A DNA stretch of 64,000 nucleotides from Bacillus sp. 491mf (GCF_900112415.1 NZ_FOLV01000001.1:248001-312000); one strand, 5' to 3'; positions 39,395 through 49,696 are shown, numbered from the stretch's first letter. Program-made: numbers and translations. The notes: generated by a model from the sequence alone, not told the origin.

Positions 39395-40384
39395 ATGAGT
39401 TTTTTTAAAAAATTAAAAGAAAAGATTTCGAAGCAAACAGATACGGTAACAGAGAAGTTTAAACAAGGTTTAGAGAAAACGAGAAACTCTTTTGCTGAAA
39501 AAGTAAATGATTTAGTATTTCGTTATCGTAAAGTTGACGAAGATTTCTTCGAAGAGTTAGAGGAAATTTTAATTGGCGCGGATGTGGGTGTGTCCGTAGT
39601 AATGGAGTTAATTGACCAATTAAGAGATGAAGTGAAGCGTCGTAATATTCAAGATCCAAAAGAAGTACAAGCTGTTATCTCTGAAAAATTAGTCGAGATT
39701 TATAAAGGTAACGGTAATTTTAATAATGAATTAAATGTACAAGATAATGCATTGACAGTTATTTTATTTGTTGGAGTAAACGGTGTTGGAAAAACAACAA
39801 CGATTGGAAAAATGGCACATAAATTTAAAACGGACGGCAAATCTGTATTATTAGCAGCCGGCGACACATTCCGTGCTGGTGCAATTGAGCAACTAGAAGT
39901 ATGGGGAGAACGCGTTGGTGTAGATGTAATTAAACAAGGATCAGGTTCAGACCCAGCAGCTGTTATGTTCGATGCAATTCAGGCTGCAAAATCGCGAAAA
40001 GTTGATGTCTTGTTATGTGATACGGCAGGTCGTTTGCAAAATAAAGTCAACTTAATGAAAGAGTTAGAGAAAGTGAAACGTGTAATTGAACGTGAAGTTC
40101 CTGGAGCTCCTCATGAAGTATTACTTGTCATTGATGCAACAACAGGGCAAAATGGTTTAAGTCAAGCGAAGACATTCCGTGAGGCGACAAATGTAACGGG
40201 TATTGTCTTAACGAAATTGGACGGAACTGCTAAAGGTGGAATTGTATTAGCGATTCGTAATGAGATGGATGTACCGGTGAAATTTGTTGGTCTAGGAGAA
40301 CAAATGGATGACTTACAAGCATTTGATCCAGAACAATATGTGTATGGATTATTTGCGGACTTTGTAGAAACAGAAGCAGAATAA
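39395..40384 (+). CDS. ftsY: Signal recognition particle receptor FtsY
   Basis: SRP-receptor GTPase; docks SRP-ribosome complexes at the membrane. 329 residues: short basic N-domain, G1 GVNGVGKTTTIGKMA, DTAGRLQNK, TKLDGTAKGG and GLGEQMDDLQAF. Lacks the long acidic A domain seen in E. coli, as usual in Bacillus. RBS AGGAAGGA. Fifteen bases from smc. Its 3' UTR contains repeat copy C and ends at the terminator at 40547. Confidence 0.96.
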   Translation: MSFFKKLKEKISKQTDTVTEKFKQGLEKTRNSFAEKVNDLVFRYRKVDEDFFEELEEILIGADVGVSVVMELIDQLRDEVKRRNIQDPKEVQAVISEKLVEIYKGNGNFNNELNVQDNALTVILFVGVNGVGKTTTIGKMAHKFKTDGKSVLLAAGDTFRAGAIEQLEVWGERVGVDVIKQGSGSDPAAVMFDAIQAAKSRKVDVLLCDTAGRLQNKVNLMKELEKVKRVIEREVPGAPHEVLLVIDATTGQNGLSQAKTFREATNVTGIVLTKLDGTAKGGIVLAIRNEMDVPVKFVGLGEQMDDLQAFDPEQYVYGLFADFVETEAE

Positions 40385-40405
40385 ATATAACTTGAAAACT
40401 GACTT

Positions 40406-40549
40406 AAAAACCCTTTTTCTTTATAGGTGGGCGAGAGCATCTGGCCGTGCATAGTAGCGGTCAGGGCCTATTTCTACCGCGCGCTAAAGGAGCGAGTAAG
40501 TGGCTGACATGTTGTATTCTGCATAGCAGCGACTTATATGTCGAAAAAG
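40406..40549 (+). repeat. Interspersed ~150-bp repeat, copy C
   Basis: Same element as copies A and B, hairpin CTGGCCG/CGGTCAG intact, but its middle (CTACCGCGCGCTAAAGG) differs from the others. It lies between the ftsY stop and the operon terminator. Confidence 0.85.
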
Positions 40550-40578
40550 AAGGGGCGGTGTTTACCGCTTCTTCTTTT
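40547..40578 (+). terminator. Terminator of the rnc-smc-ftsY operon
   Basis: AAGAAGGGGCGGT with ACCGCTTCTTCTT (two G-U pairs), four-base loop, T-run. It directly abuts the end of repeat C. Confidence 0.85.
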
Positions 40579-40608
40579 GGATTAAAATTGAGATGTTAAG
40601 AAAAAAAC

Positions 40609-40637
40609 TTGACACACCTTTACTCTCCATGTAAACT
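40609..40637 (+). promoter_or_regulatory. Promoter of ylxM-ffh
   Basis: TTGACA (40609-40614), 17-base spacer, TAAACT (40632-40637). Two direct TCCATGTAAA repeats flank the -10 and start region. Confidence 0.75.
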
Positions 40638-40679
40638 AATCCATGTAAAGGTAATTCACTTAACAAAGGGTGATTCAAC

Positions 40680-41012
40680 ATGCTCGAAAAAACAACGAGA
40701 ATGAACTATTTATTTGATTTTTATCAATCGTTGTTAACGCCAAAACAAAGAAGTTATATGTCACTTTACTATCTTGATGATCTATCGCTTGGTGAAATTG
40801 CAGAAGAATTTGAAGTAAGTCGCCAAGCAGTGTATGATAACATTAAACGGACAGAAGCGATGCTTGAAGAATATGAAGAAAAGTTATTATTACTTCAAAA
40901 GTTTCAAGAAAGGCAGCAACTTGTTACAAAGTTAAAGCAGCTAATCAGCGAAGAAGAGCATGTAGATGAACAAATAAAACAAGTTGTTGAAGCTATCGAA
41001 AATTTAGATTAG
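40680..41012 (+). CDS. ylxM: YlxM, SRP-associated HTH protein
   Basis: 110-residue helix-turn-helix protein ([23 protein letters not shown]) conserved just before ffh in Firmicutes; streptococcal homologue modulates SRP GTPase and binds SRP RNA. It has the sigma-70-region-4-like fold but is not a sigma factor. AAAGGGTGA precedes the ATG. Twelve bases before ffh. Confidence 0.92.
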   Translation: MLEKTTRMNYLFDFYQSLLTPKQRSYMSLYYLDDLSLGEIAEEFEVSRQAVYDNIKRTEAMLEEYEEKLLLLQKFQERQQLVTKLKQLISEEEHVDEQIKQVVEAIENLD

Positions 41013-41024
41013 GAGGGCGGCAAT

Positions 41025-42374
41025 ATGGCATTTGAAGGATTAGCCGACCGACTTCAACAGACAATGCAAAAAATTCGCGGCAAAGGGAAAGTATCCGAAG
41101 CCGACGTAAAAGAAATGATGAGAGAAGTTCGTCTTGCACTTTTAGAAGCAGACGTTAACTTTAAAGTAGTAAAAGATTTTGTAAAGCGTGTGTCTGAACG
41201 TGCTGTCGGACAAGATGTAATGAGAAGTCTAACGCCTGGACAGCAAGTTATTAAAGTAGTACAGGAAGAACTTACTGAGCTAATGGGCGGGGAACAGAGC
41301 AAAATTGCTATCTCTAACCGGCCACCAACTGTTATTATGATGGTAGGTTTGCAAGGTGCGGGTAAAACGACGACAACAGGTAAGCTTGCGAATTTACTTC
41401 GTAAAAAGCATAATCGGAAACCGATGCTTGTTGCAGCTGATATTTATCGTCCAGCGGCAATTAAGCAACTTGAAACACTCGGTAAACAATTGGATATGCC
41501 AGTTTTCTCTTTAGGAGACAAAGTAAGTCCTGTTGAAATCGCGAAACAAGCAATTGCAAAAGCAAAAGAAGATCATCATGATTACGTTCTTATTGATACA
41601 GCAGGTCGTCTGCATATTGATGAGGAACTTATGGGTGAATTAGCACAAGTTAAGGAAGTAGCGAAACCGGATGAAATTTTCCTTGTTGTTGATGCAATGA
41701 CAGGACAAGATGCGGTTAACGTTGCACAAAGCTTCCATGAACAGCTTGGTTTAACAGGTGTGGTATTAACGAAATTAGATGGTGATACGCGCGGAGGTGC
41801 AGCGCTATCTATTAAAGCTGTTACAAACACACCGATTAAATTTGCTGGTATGGGTGAGAAATTAGATGCGCTAGAGGCATTCCATCCAGAACGTATGGCA
41901 TCACGTATTTTAGGTATGGGTGATGTTCTAACGTTAATTGAAAAAGCGCAAGCGACAGTTGATGAAGAAAAAGCAAGAGAACTTGAGCAAAAAATGCGTA
42001 CACTTTCCTTTACGTTAGATGATTTTCTAGAGCAATTAGGACAAGTGCGTCAACTAGGACCACTTGATGAGCTATTAAATATGCTTCCTGGTGCTGGGAA
42101 AATTAAAGGATTAAAAAATGTCCAAGTTGATGAAAAGCAAATTGGACACATTGAAGCGATTATTCGCTCAATGACGAAATTAGAGCGTGAGCAACCGGAA
42201 ATGATTAACGCTAGTCGCAAGAAACGTATTGCTAAAGGTAGCGGTACAACTGTACAAGAGATCAATCGTCTTTTGAAGCAATTTGAAGATATGAAAAAGA
42301 TGATGAAAACGATGTCTGGTATGCAAAAAGGTAAGAAAAAAGGACTAGGTGGTATGAAGTTTCCATTTATGTAA
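41025..42374 (+). CDS. ffh: Signal recognition particle protein Ffh
   Basis: SRP54 GTPase that binds signal peptides with 4.5S/scRNA. 449 residues: N-domain, G1 GLQGAGKTTTTGKLA, DTAGRLHID, TKLDGDTRGG, and a methionine-rich M-domain (about 300-449) ending KKKGLGGMKFPFM. The SRP RNA gene is not in this window. GGAGGGCGGC precedes it. Confidence 0.96.
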   Translation: MAFEGLADRLQQTMQKIRGKGKVSEADVKEMMREVRLALLEADVNFKVVKDFVKRVSERAVGQDVMRSLTPGQQVIKVVQEELTELMGGEQSKIAISNRPPTVIMMVGLQGAGKTTTTGKLANLLRKKHNRKPMLVAADIYRPAAIKQLETLGKQLDMPVFSLGDKVSPVEIAKQAIAKAKEDHHDYVLIDTAGRLHIDEELMGELAQVKEVAKPDEIFLVVDAMTGQDAVNVAQSFHEQLGLTGVVLTKLDGDTRGGAALSIKAVTNTPIKFAGMGEKLDALEAFHPERMASRILGMGDVLTLIEKAQATVDEEKARELEQKMRTLSFTLDDFLEQLGQVRQLGPLDELLNMLPGAGKIKGLKNVQVDEKQIGHIEAIIRSMTKLEREQPEMINASRKKRIAKGSGTTVQEINRLLKQFEDMKKMMKTMSGMQKGKKKGLGGMKFPFM

Positions 42375-42407
42375 GGAAAAAAAGATGGCTCTGTTAAGAA
42401 AAAATAC

Positions 42408-42437
42408 TTTACAAAGGCCCACTCTTTTTGCTAATAT
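42408..42437 (+). promoter_or_regulatory. Candidate promoter of rpsP operon
   Basis: TTTACA (42408-42413), 18-base spacer, TAATAT (42432-42437), about 40 bases before the rpsP start. Confidence 0.5.
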
Positions 42438-42475
42438 TATTATCTGTGTGAAATATATTCGGAGGTGCTTTATAA

Positions 42476-42748
42476 ATGGCAGTTAAAATTCGTTTAAAAC
42501 GTATGGGAGCTAAAAAATCTCCTTTCTATCGTGTAGTTGTTGCAGATTCTCGTTCTCCTCGTGACGGACGTTTCATCGAGGAAATCGGAACTTACAATCC
42601 AGTTGCAGTGCCAGCTGAGATTAAAATCAACGAAGAAGCAGCATTAAAATGGTTAGGAAACGGTGCGAAACCATCTGATACAGTTCGTAACCTTTTCTCT
42701 AAACAAGGCATTATGGAGAAATTCCATTTAGCTAAACAAGGTAAGTAA
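42476..42748 (+). CDS. rpsP: 30S ribosomal protein S16
   Basis: 90-residue S16; [38 protein letters not shown] is the family core. GGAGGTG at 42461-42467 precedes the ATG. First of rpsP-khpA-rimM-trmD region; khpA follows by eight bases. Confidence 0.97.
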   Translation: MAVKIRLKRMGAKKSPFYRVVVADSRSPRDGRFIEEIGTYNPVAVPAEIKINEEAALKWLGNGAKPSDTVRNLFSKQGIMEKFHLAKQGK

Positions 42749-42756
42749 TTAAAGCA

Positions 42757-42990
42757 ATGGCTATGTCAGGGTTAATCGAAACAATTGTTAAACCCCTTGT
42801 GGATCATCCTGATTATGTATTGGTTACACAGGAACTGTACAACGGAGAGATGAAGTATCGGTTAACCGTACATCCTGAGGATGTGGGTAAAGTCATTGGG
42901 AAACAAGGGCGAGTTGCAAAAGCAATTCGAACGATCTTATATGCAGCGGGACATCATGAAAATGAAAAAGTCACGCTGGAAATTCAATAA
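42757..42990 (+). CDS. khpA: KH-domain RNA-binding protein KhpA (YlqC)
   Basis: Small KH protein that pairs with KhpB/Jag in RNA-based control of envelope growth in Firmicutes. 77 residues; GKVIGKQGRVAKAIR contains the GxxG loop (GKQG). The start could be ATG 42757 or 42763. Eight bases after rpsP. In B. subtilis ylqD comes next; here there is only a terminator. Confidence 0.93.
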   Translation: MAMSGLIETIVKPLVDHPDYVLVTQELYNGEMKYRLTVHPEDVGKVIGKQGRVAKAIRTILYAAGHHENEKVTLEIQ

Positions 42991-42995
42991 GTACG

Positions 42996-43028
42996 AAAAG
43001 GGCGAGGATCTGTTCCTCACCCTTTTTT
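42996..43028 (+). terminator. Terminator after khpA
   Basis: AAAAGGGCGAGGA with TCCTCACCCTTTT (one mismatch), five-base loop, T-run. Confidence 0.85.
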
Positions 43029-43110
43029 AACATTTTAAGATAAATCGCATCTTCAGCAAAGAGAATGGAGATGCTAACGACATATTGCGAACAGGGGTGA
43101 CGTGCTGTTT

Positions 43111-43626
43111 ATGACGAAATGGTTTAATGTAGGGAAAATTGTAAATACTCACGGTGTTAGAGGTGAGGTCCGTGTCGTTTCACGTACAGATTTTCCAGAA
43201 GAGCGTTATAAAGTAGGAAACACATTATACATATGGCAGGAGAAAGTTACTGAGCCATTAGCTGTAAAGATTACTTCTCATCGTCAACATAAGTCTTTTG
43301 ATTTATTGACATTCGAAGGCTATAACAATGTAAATGAAGTGGAACAATGGAAAGGCTCTTTATTAAAAGTGCCAGAGGATCAGCTTGGAGAATTGGCTGA
43401 AGGAGAGTATTATTATCACGAAATTATTGGTTGTACAGTTGTAACAGAAGACGGAGAGACAATTGGTACAATTAAAGAAATTCTTTCTCCAGGTGCAAAC
43501 GATGTTTGGGTCATTAAACAACCAAAAGGTCAAGATGTTTTAATCCCATATATTGAGGAAGTTGTCTTACAAGTAAATATGAACGAAAAGCTTGTGACCA
43601 TCCACGTGATGGAAGGGTTACTGTAA
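43111..43626 (+). CDS. rimM: Ribosome maturation factor RimM
   Basis: Binds S19 and helps 30S head assembly. About 171 residues: N-terminal RimM barrel ([20 protein letters not shown]) and C-terminal PRC barrel ([17 protein letters not shown] through VLIPYI). GTG 43102 is in frame but sits too close to AGGGGTGAC (43093-43101); ATG 43111 is the better start. Stop overlaps trmD start (TAATG), coupling the pair. Confidence 0.93.
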   Translation: MTKWFNVGKIVNTHGVRGEVRVVSRTDFPEERYKVGNTLYIWQEKVTEPLAVKITSHRQHKSFDLLTFEGYNNVNEVEQWKGSLLKVPEDQLGELAEGEYYYHEIIGCTVVTEDGETIGTIKEILSPGANDVWVIKQPKGQDVLIPYIEEVVLQVNMNEKLVTIHVMEGLL

Positions 43627-44360
43627 TGAAAATCGATATTTTAACATTGTTTCCAGAAATGTTTACAGGTGTCTTTGGTTCTTCTATATTAAAAAAAGCA
43701 CAAGAAAAAGAAGCGGTGCAGCTAAGAGTTGTTAATTTTCGTGATTATTCAACGAATAAGCATAATAGCGTGGATGATTATCCATACGGCGGCGGAGCTG
43801 GAATGGTATTAACACCACAGCCCATTTTTGATGCTGTAGAAGAGTTAACGAAGGAAACAGAGCGTAAACCACGAGTTGTACTAATGTGTCCACAAGGAGA
43901 GCGTTTTACGCAAAAGAAGGCTGAAGAATTAGCTGAAGAAGAGCATTTAATTTTTATTTGTGGCCATTATGAGGGGTATGATGAGCGTGTTCGCGAGCAT
44001 CTTGTAACCGATGAAATTTCAATAGGTGATTACGTCTTAACAGGCGGAGAATTGGCATCTATGGTTATTACAGATAGTGTTGTGCGTTTATTACCTGACG
44101 TTTTAGGGAATCAGCAATCACAAATAGAAGATTCATTTAGTACAGGCTTACTAGAACATCCGCATTATACGAGACCAGCGGAGTTTCGTGGGATGAAAGT
44201 GCCAGATGTACTTTTGTCTGGAAATCATAAATATATTGAAGAATGGCGTCATAAAGAGTCGCTGCGCCGTACTTTTGTACGCCGCCCTGATTTACTAGAG
44301 GAACGAAGCTTATCTAAACAAGAGGAAAAGTGGTTAGCAGAAATTAAAGAAGAGAAGTAA
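43626..44360 (+). CDS. trmD: tRNA (guanine-N1-37) methyltransferase TrmD
   Basis: Makes m1G37 in tRNAs to prevent +1 frameshifting. 244 residues with SPOUT trefoil-knot motifs: [22 protein letters not shown], and [12 protein letters not shown], plus FPEMF at the start. Overlaps rimM by one base. Complete length. Confidence 0.96.
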   Translation: MKIDILTLFPEMFTGVFGSSILKKAQEKEAVQLRVVNFRDYSTNKHNSVDDYPYGGGAGMVLTPQPIFDAVEELTKETERKPRVVLMCPQGERFTQKKAEELAEEEHLIFICGHYEGYDERVREHLVTDEISIGDYVLTGGELASMVITDSVVRLLPDVLGNQQSQIEDSFSTGLLEHPHYTRPAEFRGMKVPDVLLSGNHKYIEEWRHKESLRRTFVRRPDLLEERSLSKQEEKWLAEIKEEK

Positions 44361-44370
44361 AAAAATGCTA

Positions 44371-44399
44371 TTGCAACAAACCAAGCAATATGCTATTAT
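44371..44399 (+). promoter_or_regulatory. Promoter of rplS
   Basis: TTGCAA (44371-44376), 17-base spacer, extended -10 TGCTATTAT (hexamer 44394-44399). Confidence 0.78.
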
Positions 44400-44405
44400 A
44401 ACACT

Positions 44406-44502
44406 TGTGCTACTTATAGAGAGTAGCCGTTAACAACGGTGTTCCGCTGTAATTTATGATATGACTTTGCATGAGCATCTGTTTGGAAGGAGAGAATTGA
44501 AT
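44406..44502 (+). promoter_or_regulatory. Structured 5' leader of rplS (L19 leader candidate)
   Basis: About 97 bases between predicted start and ATG with two perfect small stems: GCTACT/AGTAGC (about 44409-44428) and CCGTT/AACGG immediately after. A ribosomal protein L19 leader motif is known in Bacilli; this position and shape fit it, but homology was not computed. Confidence 0.6.
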
Positions 44503-44847
44503 ATGCAACAATTAATCGCAGAAATTACAAAAAATCAATTAAAAACTGATTTACCTTCATTCCGTCCTGGTGACACTTTACGTGTACACGTAAAAGTAGT
44601 AGAGGGTACTCGTGAGAGAATTCAGATTTTTGAAGGTGTTGTAATTAAACGTCGTGGTGGCGGAATTAGCGAAACATTCACAGTTCGTAAGATTTCTTAC
44701 GGTGTAGGTGTTGAACGTACATTCCCAGTTCACACGCCAAGAATCGCGAAAATCGAAGTACTTCGCCGTGGTAAAGTACGTCGTGCTAAGTTATACTACT
44801 TACGCAACCTTCGCGGTAAAAAAGCACGTATTAAAGAAATTCGATAA
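44503..44847 (+). CDS. rplS: 50S ribosomal protein L19
   Basis: 114-residue L19 ([25 protein letters not shown], then [19 protein letters not shown]). An upstream frame begins at 44461 within the leader, but AAGGAGAG at 44487-44494 fixes ATG 44503. Followed by a strong terminator, so probably its own transcript with possible read-through from trmD. Confidence 0.97.
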   Translation: MQQLIAEITKNQLKTDLPSFRPGDTLRVHVKVVEGTRERIQIFEGVVIKRRGGGISETFTVRKISYGVGVERTFPVHTPRIAKIEVLRRGKVRRAKLYYLRNLRGKKARIKEIR

Positions 44848-44856
44848 GACATGTAT

Positions 44857-44885
44857 GGGAGCTTGTATTTGCAAGCTCCCTTTTT
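44857..44885 (+). terminator. Terminator of rplS
   Basis: Perfect 9-bp stem GGGAGCTTG/CAAGCTCCC, six-base loop, T-run. Confidence 0.93.
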
Positions 44886-44945
44886 CCAATCTAGCTGTGT
44901 CCTAACTTACATACAAACAGCTTACATAACCGTGGAGGGAATTAC

Positions 44946-45497
44946 ATGACGAAACAAAAAAGTACGCTTTGGGAATGGACAAAAGCTATTTTGATTGCTG
45001 TTGTCTTAGCTTGGATTATTAGACAATTTTTCTTTGCACCAATTCTTGTAGATGGTGTATCGATGTCACCGACGCTTCAAGATCGTGATCGTATGATTGT
45101 CAATAAAATAGGTTATCACATTGGAGAACCAAAACGCTTTGATATCATTGTGTTTCAAGCGACAGAAGATAAAGATTACATTAAACGTATCATTGGTTTA
45201 CCTGGTGATCAGATAGAATATCGAAACGACACACTCTATATTAACGGAAAGCCGTATGAGGAGCCGTATTTAGATAAGCAGAAAAAGCAGCTTGCTGATG
45301 GGCCATTAACGTATGATTTTAAGCTTGAAGAAATTACAGGGAAAACAACGGTTCCAAAAGGAGAATTATTTGTATTAGGAGATAATCGTCGTTTTAGTAA
45401 GGATAGTCGTACAATTGGAACGATTTCAATAGACCAAGTAATTGGAAAAGCGAATATATTGTATTGGCCATTCGAGGATGCACGTATTGTAAAATGA
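44946..45497 (+). CDS. lepB: Type I signal peptidase (LepB/Sip family)
   Basis: Membrane protease that removes Sec signal peptides. 183 residues: one N-terminal membrane anchor (about 12-31), catalytic Ser39 in GVSMSPTL, general-base Lys80 in [11 protein letters not shown], and box [12 protein letters not shown]. It is the prokaryotic SipS/P type, not the archaeal SipW type. GTGGAGGG precedes it. Sits between rplS and rbgA, where B. subtilis has no such gene. Confidence 0.95.
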   Translation: MTKQKSTLWEWTKAILIAVVLAWIIRQFFFAPILVDGVSMSPTLQDRDRMIVNKIGYHIGEPKRFDIIVFQATEDKDYIKRIIGLPGDQIEYRNDTLYINGKPYEEPYLDKQKKQLADGPLTYDFKLEEITGKTTVPKGELFVLGDNRRFSKDSRTIGTISIDQVIGKANILYWPFEDARIVK

Positions 45498-45519
45498 ATG
45501 TAGAAAAGAAGGTGGAAGT

Positions 45520-46383
45520 ATGGTAATTCAATGGTTTCCTGGTCATATGGCTAAAGCAAGGCGCCAAGTAACAGAGAAATTAAAATTAATCGATGTGGTA
45601 ATTGAACTTGTTGATGCAAGGTTGCCATTATCATCACGAAATCCAATGATTGATGAAATTATTACGCACAAGCCAAGACTTGTTGTTTTAAATAAAGCAG
45701 ATATGGCAGACGATCGTGTAACAAAAGAATGGATTGCTTATTTTGAAGAAAAAGGTCATAAAGCAATCTCTATCAATGCGCAAGCTGGACAAGGTATGAA
45801 AGAAATTACAGCAGCTTGTAAAGAACTTGTGAAAGAGAAATTTGATAAAATGATTGCAAAAGGTATTAAACCAAGAGCAATTCGTGCTTTAATTGTTGGG
45901 ATTCCGAACGTTGGAAAATCGACATTAATTAATAAATTAGCAAAGAAAAATATTGCTAAAACGGGCGATCGTCCAGGTGTAACAACGGCACAACAATGGA
46001 TTAAAGTTGGAAAAGAAATGGAACTATTAGATACACCTGGTATTTTATGGCCAAAATTTGAGGATGAAATGGTTGGACTTCGTCTCGCAACAACTGGAGC
46101 GATTAAAGATTCTATTTTAAATTTGCAAGATGTGGCTGTGTATGCACTTCGCTTTATGGAGAAACAGTATCCAGAACGTTTAAAAGAGCGATATAAGTTA
46201 AATGAGATTCCAGAAGATATTGTAGAGTTATTTGATGCGATTGGAAAAAATAGAGGCTGTTTAATGGGCGGGGGACTTGTTGATTATGATAAAACATCAG
46301 AACTTGTTCTTCGTGAACTTCGCGGTGGTAAACTCGGGAAAATGACATTTGAAACACCGAAAGAGATAATGGAAGAAGCATAG
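45520..46383 (+). CDS. rbgA: Ribosome biogenesis GTPase RbgA (YlqF)
   Basis: Circularly permuted GTPase needed for late 50S assembly (L16 incorporation). 287 residues; G4 LNKADM precedes G1 [14 protein letters not shown] and G3 DTPGI; C-terminal ANTAR-like domain. Begins [24 protein letters not shown] precedes it. In one transcript with lepB (22 bases apart). Confidence 0.95.
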   Translation: MVIQWFPGHMAKARRQVTEKLKLIDVVIELVDARLPLSSRNPMIDEIITHKPRLVVLNKADMADDRVTKEWIAYFEEKGHKAISINAQAGQGMKEITAACKELVKEKFDKMIAKGIKPRAIRALIVGIPNVGKSTLINKLAKKNIAKTGDRPGVTTAQQWIKVGKEMELLDTPGILWPKFEDEMVGLRLATTGAIKDSILNLQDVAVYALRFMEKQYPERLKERYKLNEIPEDIVELFDAIGKNRGCLMGGGLVDYDKTSELVLRELRGGKLGKMTFETPKEIMEEA

Positions 46384-46502
46384 AGCAATCCTTCTATTTC
46401 TTTCATTTCATTCGATGAATGTTACTGGTAGTTATTTTTTTGCCAAGTGTCTTTCTTTTTTTAAAAATGAAAAGATAATGCTTGCTATTGTGAAATGGGA
46501 GA

Positions 46503-46533
46503 GAAAAGGCACGCTATTGCGCGCCTTTTCTTA
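46503..46533 (+). terminator. Hairpin terminator before rnhB
   Basis: GAAAAGGC (46503-46510) with GCCTTTTC (46523-46530), inner CGC/GCG pairs. The T-run is short. Confidence 0.65.
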
Positions 46534-46552
46534 CTTGTAGGAGGAACTACGT

Positions 46553-47329
46553 ATGTCTAAAAAACAAACAATTCAAGAAATCGAAACTGTATTGCGAGAA
46601 ATTGAACGAGAAGACGACGAGCGCTTTCGTATGTTAGTAGCAGATGAACGAAAAGGCGTGCAGAGACTAATATTAAAATGGAAAAAACAGCAAGAGGATA
46701 AAGAAAAAGAAAGACAAAAATTTGCTGAGATGTCTTCATATGAGAATGCGCTTCGTCAAAAGGGGATTGAATCAATTGCTGGTATTGATGAAGTCGGAAG
46801 AGGCCCCTTAGCAGGACCTGTTGTTACGGCTGCTGTTGTGCTTCCGAAAGATTTCTATATGCCTGGTTTGAATGACTCGAAAAAATTGAGTGAGGCAAAG
46901 CGTGAGCAGTTTTATGATGGGATTAAAGAGCAGGCGCTAGCAATTGGGGTTGGAATTATTCCACCACACGTTATTGATCAGATAAATATTTATCAAGCGA
47001 CGAAACAAGCGATGTTAGAGGCTGTAAGTAATTTATCATGTGAGCCAGAGCATTTGCTAATTGATGCAATGGATTTGCCAACATCAATCCCACAAACGTC
47101 TATTATTAAGGGAGATGCGAAAAGTATTTCGATTTCAGCTGCGTCTATCATCGCGAAAGTCACAAGAGATCGCATGATGAAAGAACTTGGAAAACGATAT
47201 CCGCAGTATGGATTTGAGCAACATATGGGATATGGAACGAAACAACATTTACAAGCGATTGAAACTTATGGTGTGTTAGAGGAACATCGAAAAACGTTTG
47301 CTCCAATTAAAGATATGATTGAAGAATAA
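46553..47329 (+). CDS. rnhB: Ribonuclease HII
   Basis: Removes RNA from RNA-DNA hybrids and single ribonucleotides. 258 residues with an N-terminal extension typical of Bacillus RNase [16 protein letters not shown] and the D/E/D/D acidic set (for example in LIDAMDLP and KVTRDRMM). TAGGAGGAACTACGT precedes the ATG. Ends in a terminator. Confidence 0.95.
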   Translation: MSKKQTIQEIETVLREIEREDDERFRMLVADERKGVQRLILKWKKQQEDKEKERQKFAEMSSYENALRQKGIESIAGIDEVGRGPLAGPVVTAAVVLPKDFYMPGLNDSKKLSEAKREQFYDGIKEQALAIGVGIIPPHVIDQINIYQATKQAMLEAVSNLSCEPEHLLIDAMDLPTSIPQTSIIKGDAKSISISAASIIAKVTRDRMMKELGKRYPQYGFEQHMGYGTKQHLQAIETYGVLEEHRKTFAPIKDMIEE

Positions 47330-47356
47330 GCTGGGAATTCACAGCTTATTTTTTTA
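47325..47356 (+). terminator. Terminator of rnhB
   Basis: Perfect AATAAGCTG/CAGCTTATT stem overlapping the stop codon, followed by a run of eight T. Confidence 0.93.
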
Positions 47357-47425
47357 TTTTTGTATATTAACATTATTATTTTCAAAAAAGAATAAAGCGA
47401 TTTCAGTTTTCTGATATTTTACTGT

Positions 47426-47454
47426 AGACAGCGTGCCAATCATTTTATACAATG
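47426..47454 (+). promoter_or_regulatory. Promoter of sucCD
   Basis: TAGACA (47426-47431), 17-base spacer, TACAAT (47449-47454), about 70 bases before sucC. Confidence 0.6.
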
Positions 47455-47523
47455 ACAATGTAGTGTTTAAAAACATTAAAAAAACTTTTCGAGTAAAACA
47501 GGAAAATAGGGGAGGATGGGACC

Positions 47524-48684
47524 ATGAATATCCACGAGTATCAGGGTAAAGAAGTCCTTAGAAACTATGGGGTAAGCGTTCCGAATGGGAAGGTTGCCTT
47601 TACAGTAGAAGAAGCTGTAGAAGCAGCGAAAGAATTAGGAACAAACGTATGTGTAGTAAAAGCGCAAATTCATGCTGGCGGACGCGGCAAAGCTGGCGGT
47701 GTAAAAGTAGCAAAGAACTTAGATGAAGTTCGTACATATGCAGAAGAAATTTTAGGGAAAACGCTTGTAACTCATCAAACAGGTCCTGAAGGTAAAGAAG
47801 TAAAGCGCTTACTTATCGAAGAAGGATGCGACATTAAAAAAGAGTACTATGTTGGTCTTGTGTTAGATCGCGCGACTTCTCAAGTTGTGTTAATGGCGTC
47901 TGAAGAAGGCGGAACAGAAATTGAGGAAGTAGCAGAGAAAACACCAGAAAAGATCTTTAAAGAATATATTGATCCTGCTGTGGGTCTACAAGGCTTCCAG
48001 GCACGTCGTATTGCGTTTAATATCAATATTCCAAGCGCGCTAGTTGGACAAGCTGTAAAGTTTATGATGGGCTTATACCGCGCGTTTATTGAAAAAGATT
48101 GTTCTATCGCAGAAATTAACCCGCTTGTGACAACAGGTGACGGAAAAGTAATGGCGTTAGATGCAAAATTAAACTTCGATTCTAACGCTTTATATCGCCA
48201 TAAAGATATTTTAGAGCTTCGTGATCTTGATGAAGAAGATCCGAAAGAAGTTGAAGCTTCTAAATATGACCTGAACTATATTTCATTAGATGGAAACATT
48301 GGTTGTATGGTAAATGGTGCAGGACTTGCAATGGCAACGATGGATATTATTAAACATTATAACGGTGACCCAGCTAACTTCTTAGATGTTGGTGGCGGTG
48401 CAACAGCTGAAAAAGTTACAGAAGCTTTCAAAATTATTCTTTCTGACAAAAATGTAAAGGGTATTTTCGTTAACATTTTTGGCGGCATTATGAAATGTGA
48501 TGTAATTGCAGAAGGTGTTATTGAAGCGACAAAACAAGTAGGTCTTGAATTACCGCTTGTTGTTCGTTTAGAAGGTACAAATGTAGAGCTAGGAAAGAAA
48601 ATTTTAAATGAATCTGGCTTAAATATTGTTGCAGCAGAATCTATGGCAGACGGTGCACAAAAAATTGTTTCACTAGTAGGCTAA
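47524..48684 (+). CDS. sucC: Succinyl-CoA synthetase (ADP-forming) beta subunit
   Basis: TCA-cycle enzyme making ATP from succinyl-CoA. 386 residues: ATP-grasp domain ([33 protein letters not shown]) and CoA-ligase beta domain with GGGATAEKV and NIFGGI. GGGGAGGATGGGACC precedes ATG 47524. Forms the heterodimer with sucD 20 bases on. Confidence 0.96.
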   Translation: MNIHEYQGKEVLRNYGVSVPNGKVAFTVEEAVEAAKELGTNVCVVKAQIHAGGRGKAGGVKVAKNLDEVRTYAEEILGKTLVTHQTGPEGKEVKRLLIEEGCDIKKEYYVGLVLDRATSQVVLMASEEGGTEIEEVAEKTPEKIFKEYIDPAVGLQGFQARRIAFNINIPSALVGQAVKFMMGLYRAFIEKDCSIAEINPLVTTGDGKVMALDAKLNFDSNALYRHKDILELRDLDEEDPKEVEASKYDLNYISLDGNIGCMVNGAGLAMATMDIIKHYNGDPANFLDVGGGATAEKVTEAFKIILSDKNVKGIFVNIFGGIMKCDVIAEGVIEATKQVGLELPLVVRLEGTNVELGKKILNESGLNIVAAESMADGAQKIVSLVG

Positions 48685-48704
48685 TAGAAAGCGGGGGAGA
48701 AGAA

Positions 48705-49607
48705 ATGAGCGTATTAGTTAATAAAGATACAAAAGTTATTGTACAAGGTATTACAGGTTCTCAAGGTTTATTCCATACAAAACAAATGATTGAATACGGT
48801 ACGAAAATTGTCGGTGGTGTAACGCCTGGTAAAGGTGGTACTGAAATCGAAGGTGTACCGGTATTTAATACTGTAGAAGACGCTGTAAAAGCGACAGGTG
48901 CAAACGCTTCTGTTGTATACGTTCCACCTGCTTTTGCTGCAGATGCAATTATGGAAGCTGTTGATGCGGAACTTGATTTAGTAGTATGTATCACAGAAGG
49001 TATTCCTGTATTAGATATGGTAAGTGTTAAAAAATATATGGATGGCAAAAAGACACGTCTTCTTGGACCAAACTGCCCAGGTGTTATTACGCCAGAAGAA
49101 TGTAAGATTGGTATTATGCCAGGATACATTCATAAAAAAGGTCATGTTGGTATCGTATCTCGTTCAGGTACGTTAACTTATGAAGCTGTACATCAATTAA
49201 CACAAGAAGGAATCGGCCAATCAACTGCAGTTGGTATCGGCGGAGACCCTGTTAATGGTACAAACTTCATCGATGCTTTAAAAGCATTCAATGAAGACGA
49301 AGAGACACATGCGGTTATTATGATTGGTGAAATCGGTGGAACTGCAGAAGAAGAAGCTGCTGAATGGGTAAAAGCGAACATGACAAAACCTGTTGTCGGC
49401 TTTATTGGTGGCCAAACAGCACCTCCAGGAAAACGTATGGGTCATGCTGGTGCGATTATTTCTGGTGGTAAAGGTACAGCTGCTGAAAAGATTAAAACAA
49501 TGGAAGCATGCGGTATTAAAGTTGCTGAAACACCAGCTGTTATGGGTGAAACTTTAATTTCTGTGTTAAAAGAAAAAGGCTTATTTGAAACTTGTAAAAA
49601 TTATTAA
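48705..49607 (+). CDS. sucD: Succinyl-CoA synthetase alpha subunit
   Basis: Partner of SucC carrying the phosphohistidine. 300 residues: CoA-binding Rossmann fold with [14 protein letters not shown] motif, and H247 in [10 protein letters not shown], the phosphorylated residue. Ends in a terminator at 49620. Confidence 0.97.
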   Translation: MSVLVNKDTKVIVQGITGSQGLFHTKQMIEYGTKIVGGVTPGKGGTEIEGVPVFNTVEDAVKATGANASVVYVPPAFAADAIMEAVDAELDLVVCITEGIPVLDMVSVKKYMDGKKTRLLGPNCPGVITPEECKIGIMPGYIHKKGHVGIVSRSGTLTYEAVHQLTQEGIGQSTAVGIGGDPVNGTNFIDALKAFNEDEETHAVIMIGEIGGTAEEEAAEWVKANMTKPVVGFIGGQTAPPGKRMGHAGAIISGGKGTAAEKIKTMEACGIKVAETPAVMGETLISVLKEKGLFETCKNY

Positions 49608-49619
49608 TCATTAAGAAAG

Positions 49620-49648
49620 ACACCTTCTGTAAAAGAGGGTGTTTTTTA
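49620..49648 (+). terminator. Terminator of sucCD
   Basis: ACACCTTCT with AGAGGGTGT (one G-U), then T-run. Confidence 0.87.
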
Positions 49649-49696
49649 TCCCTTTCACAGTTAACATAATCTTAATTATGGGTAAGGAGAATGAAT

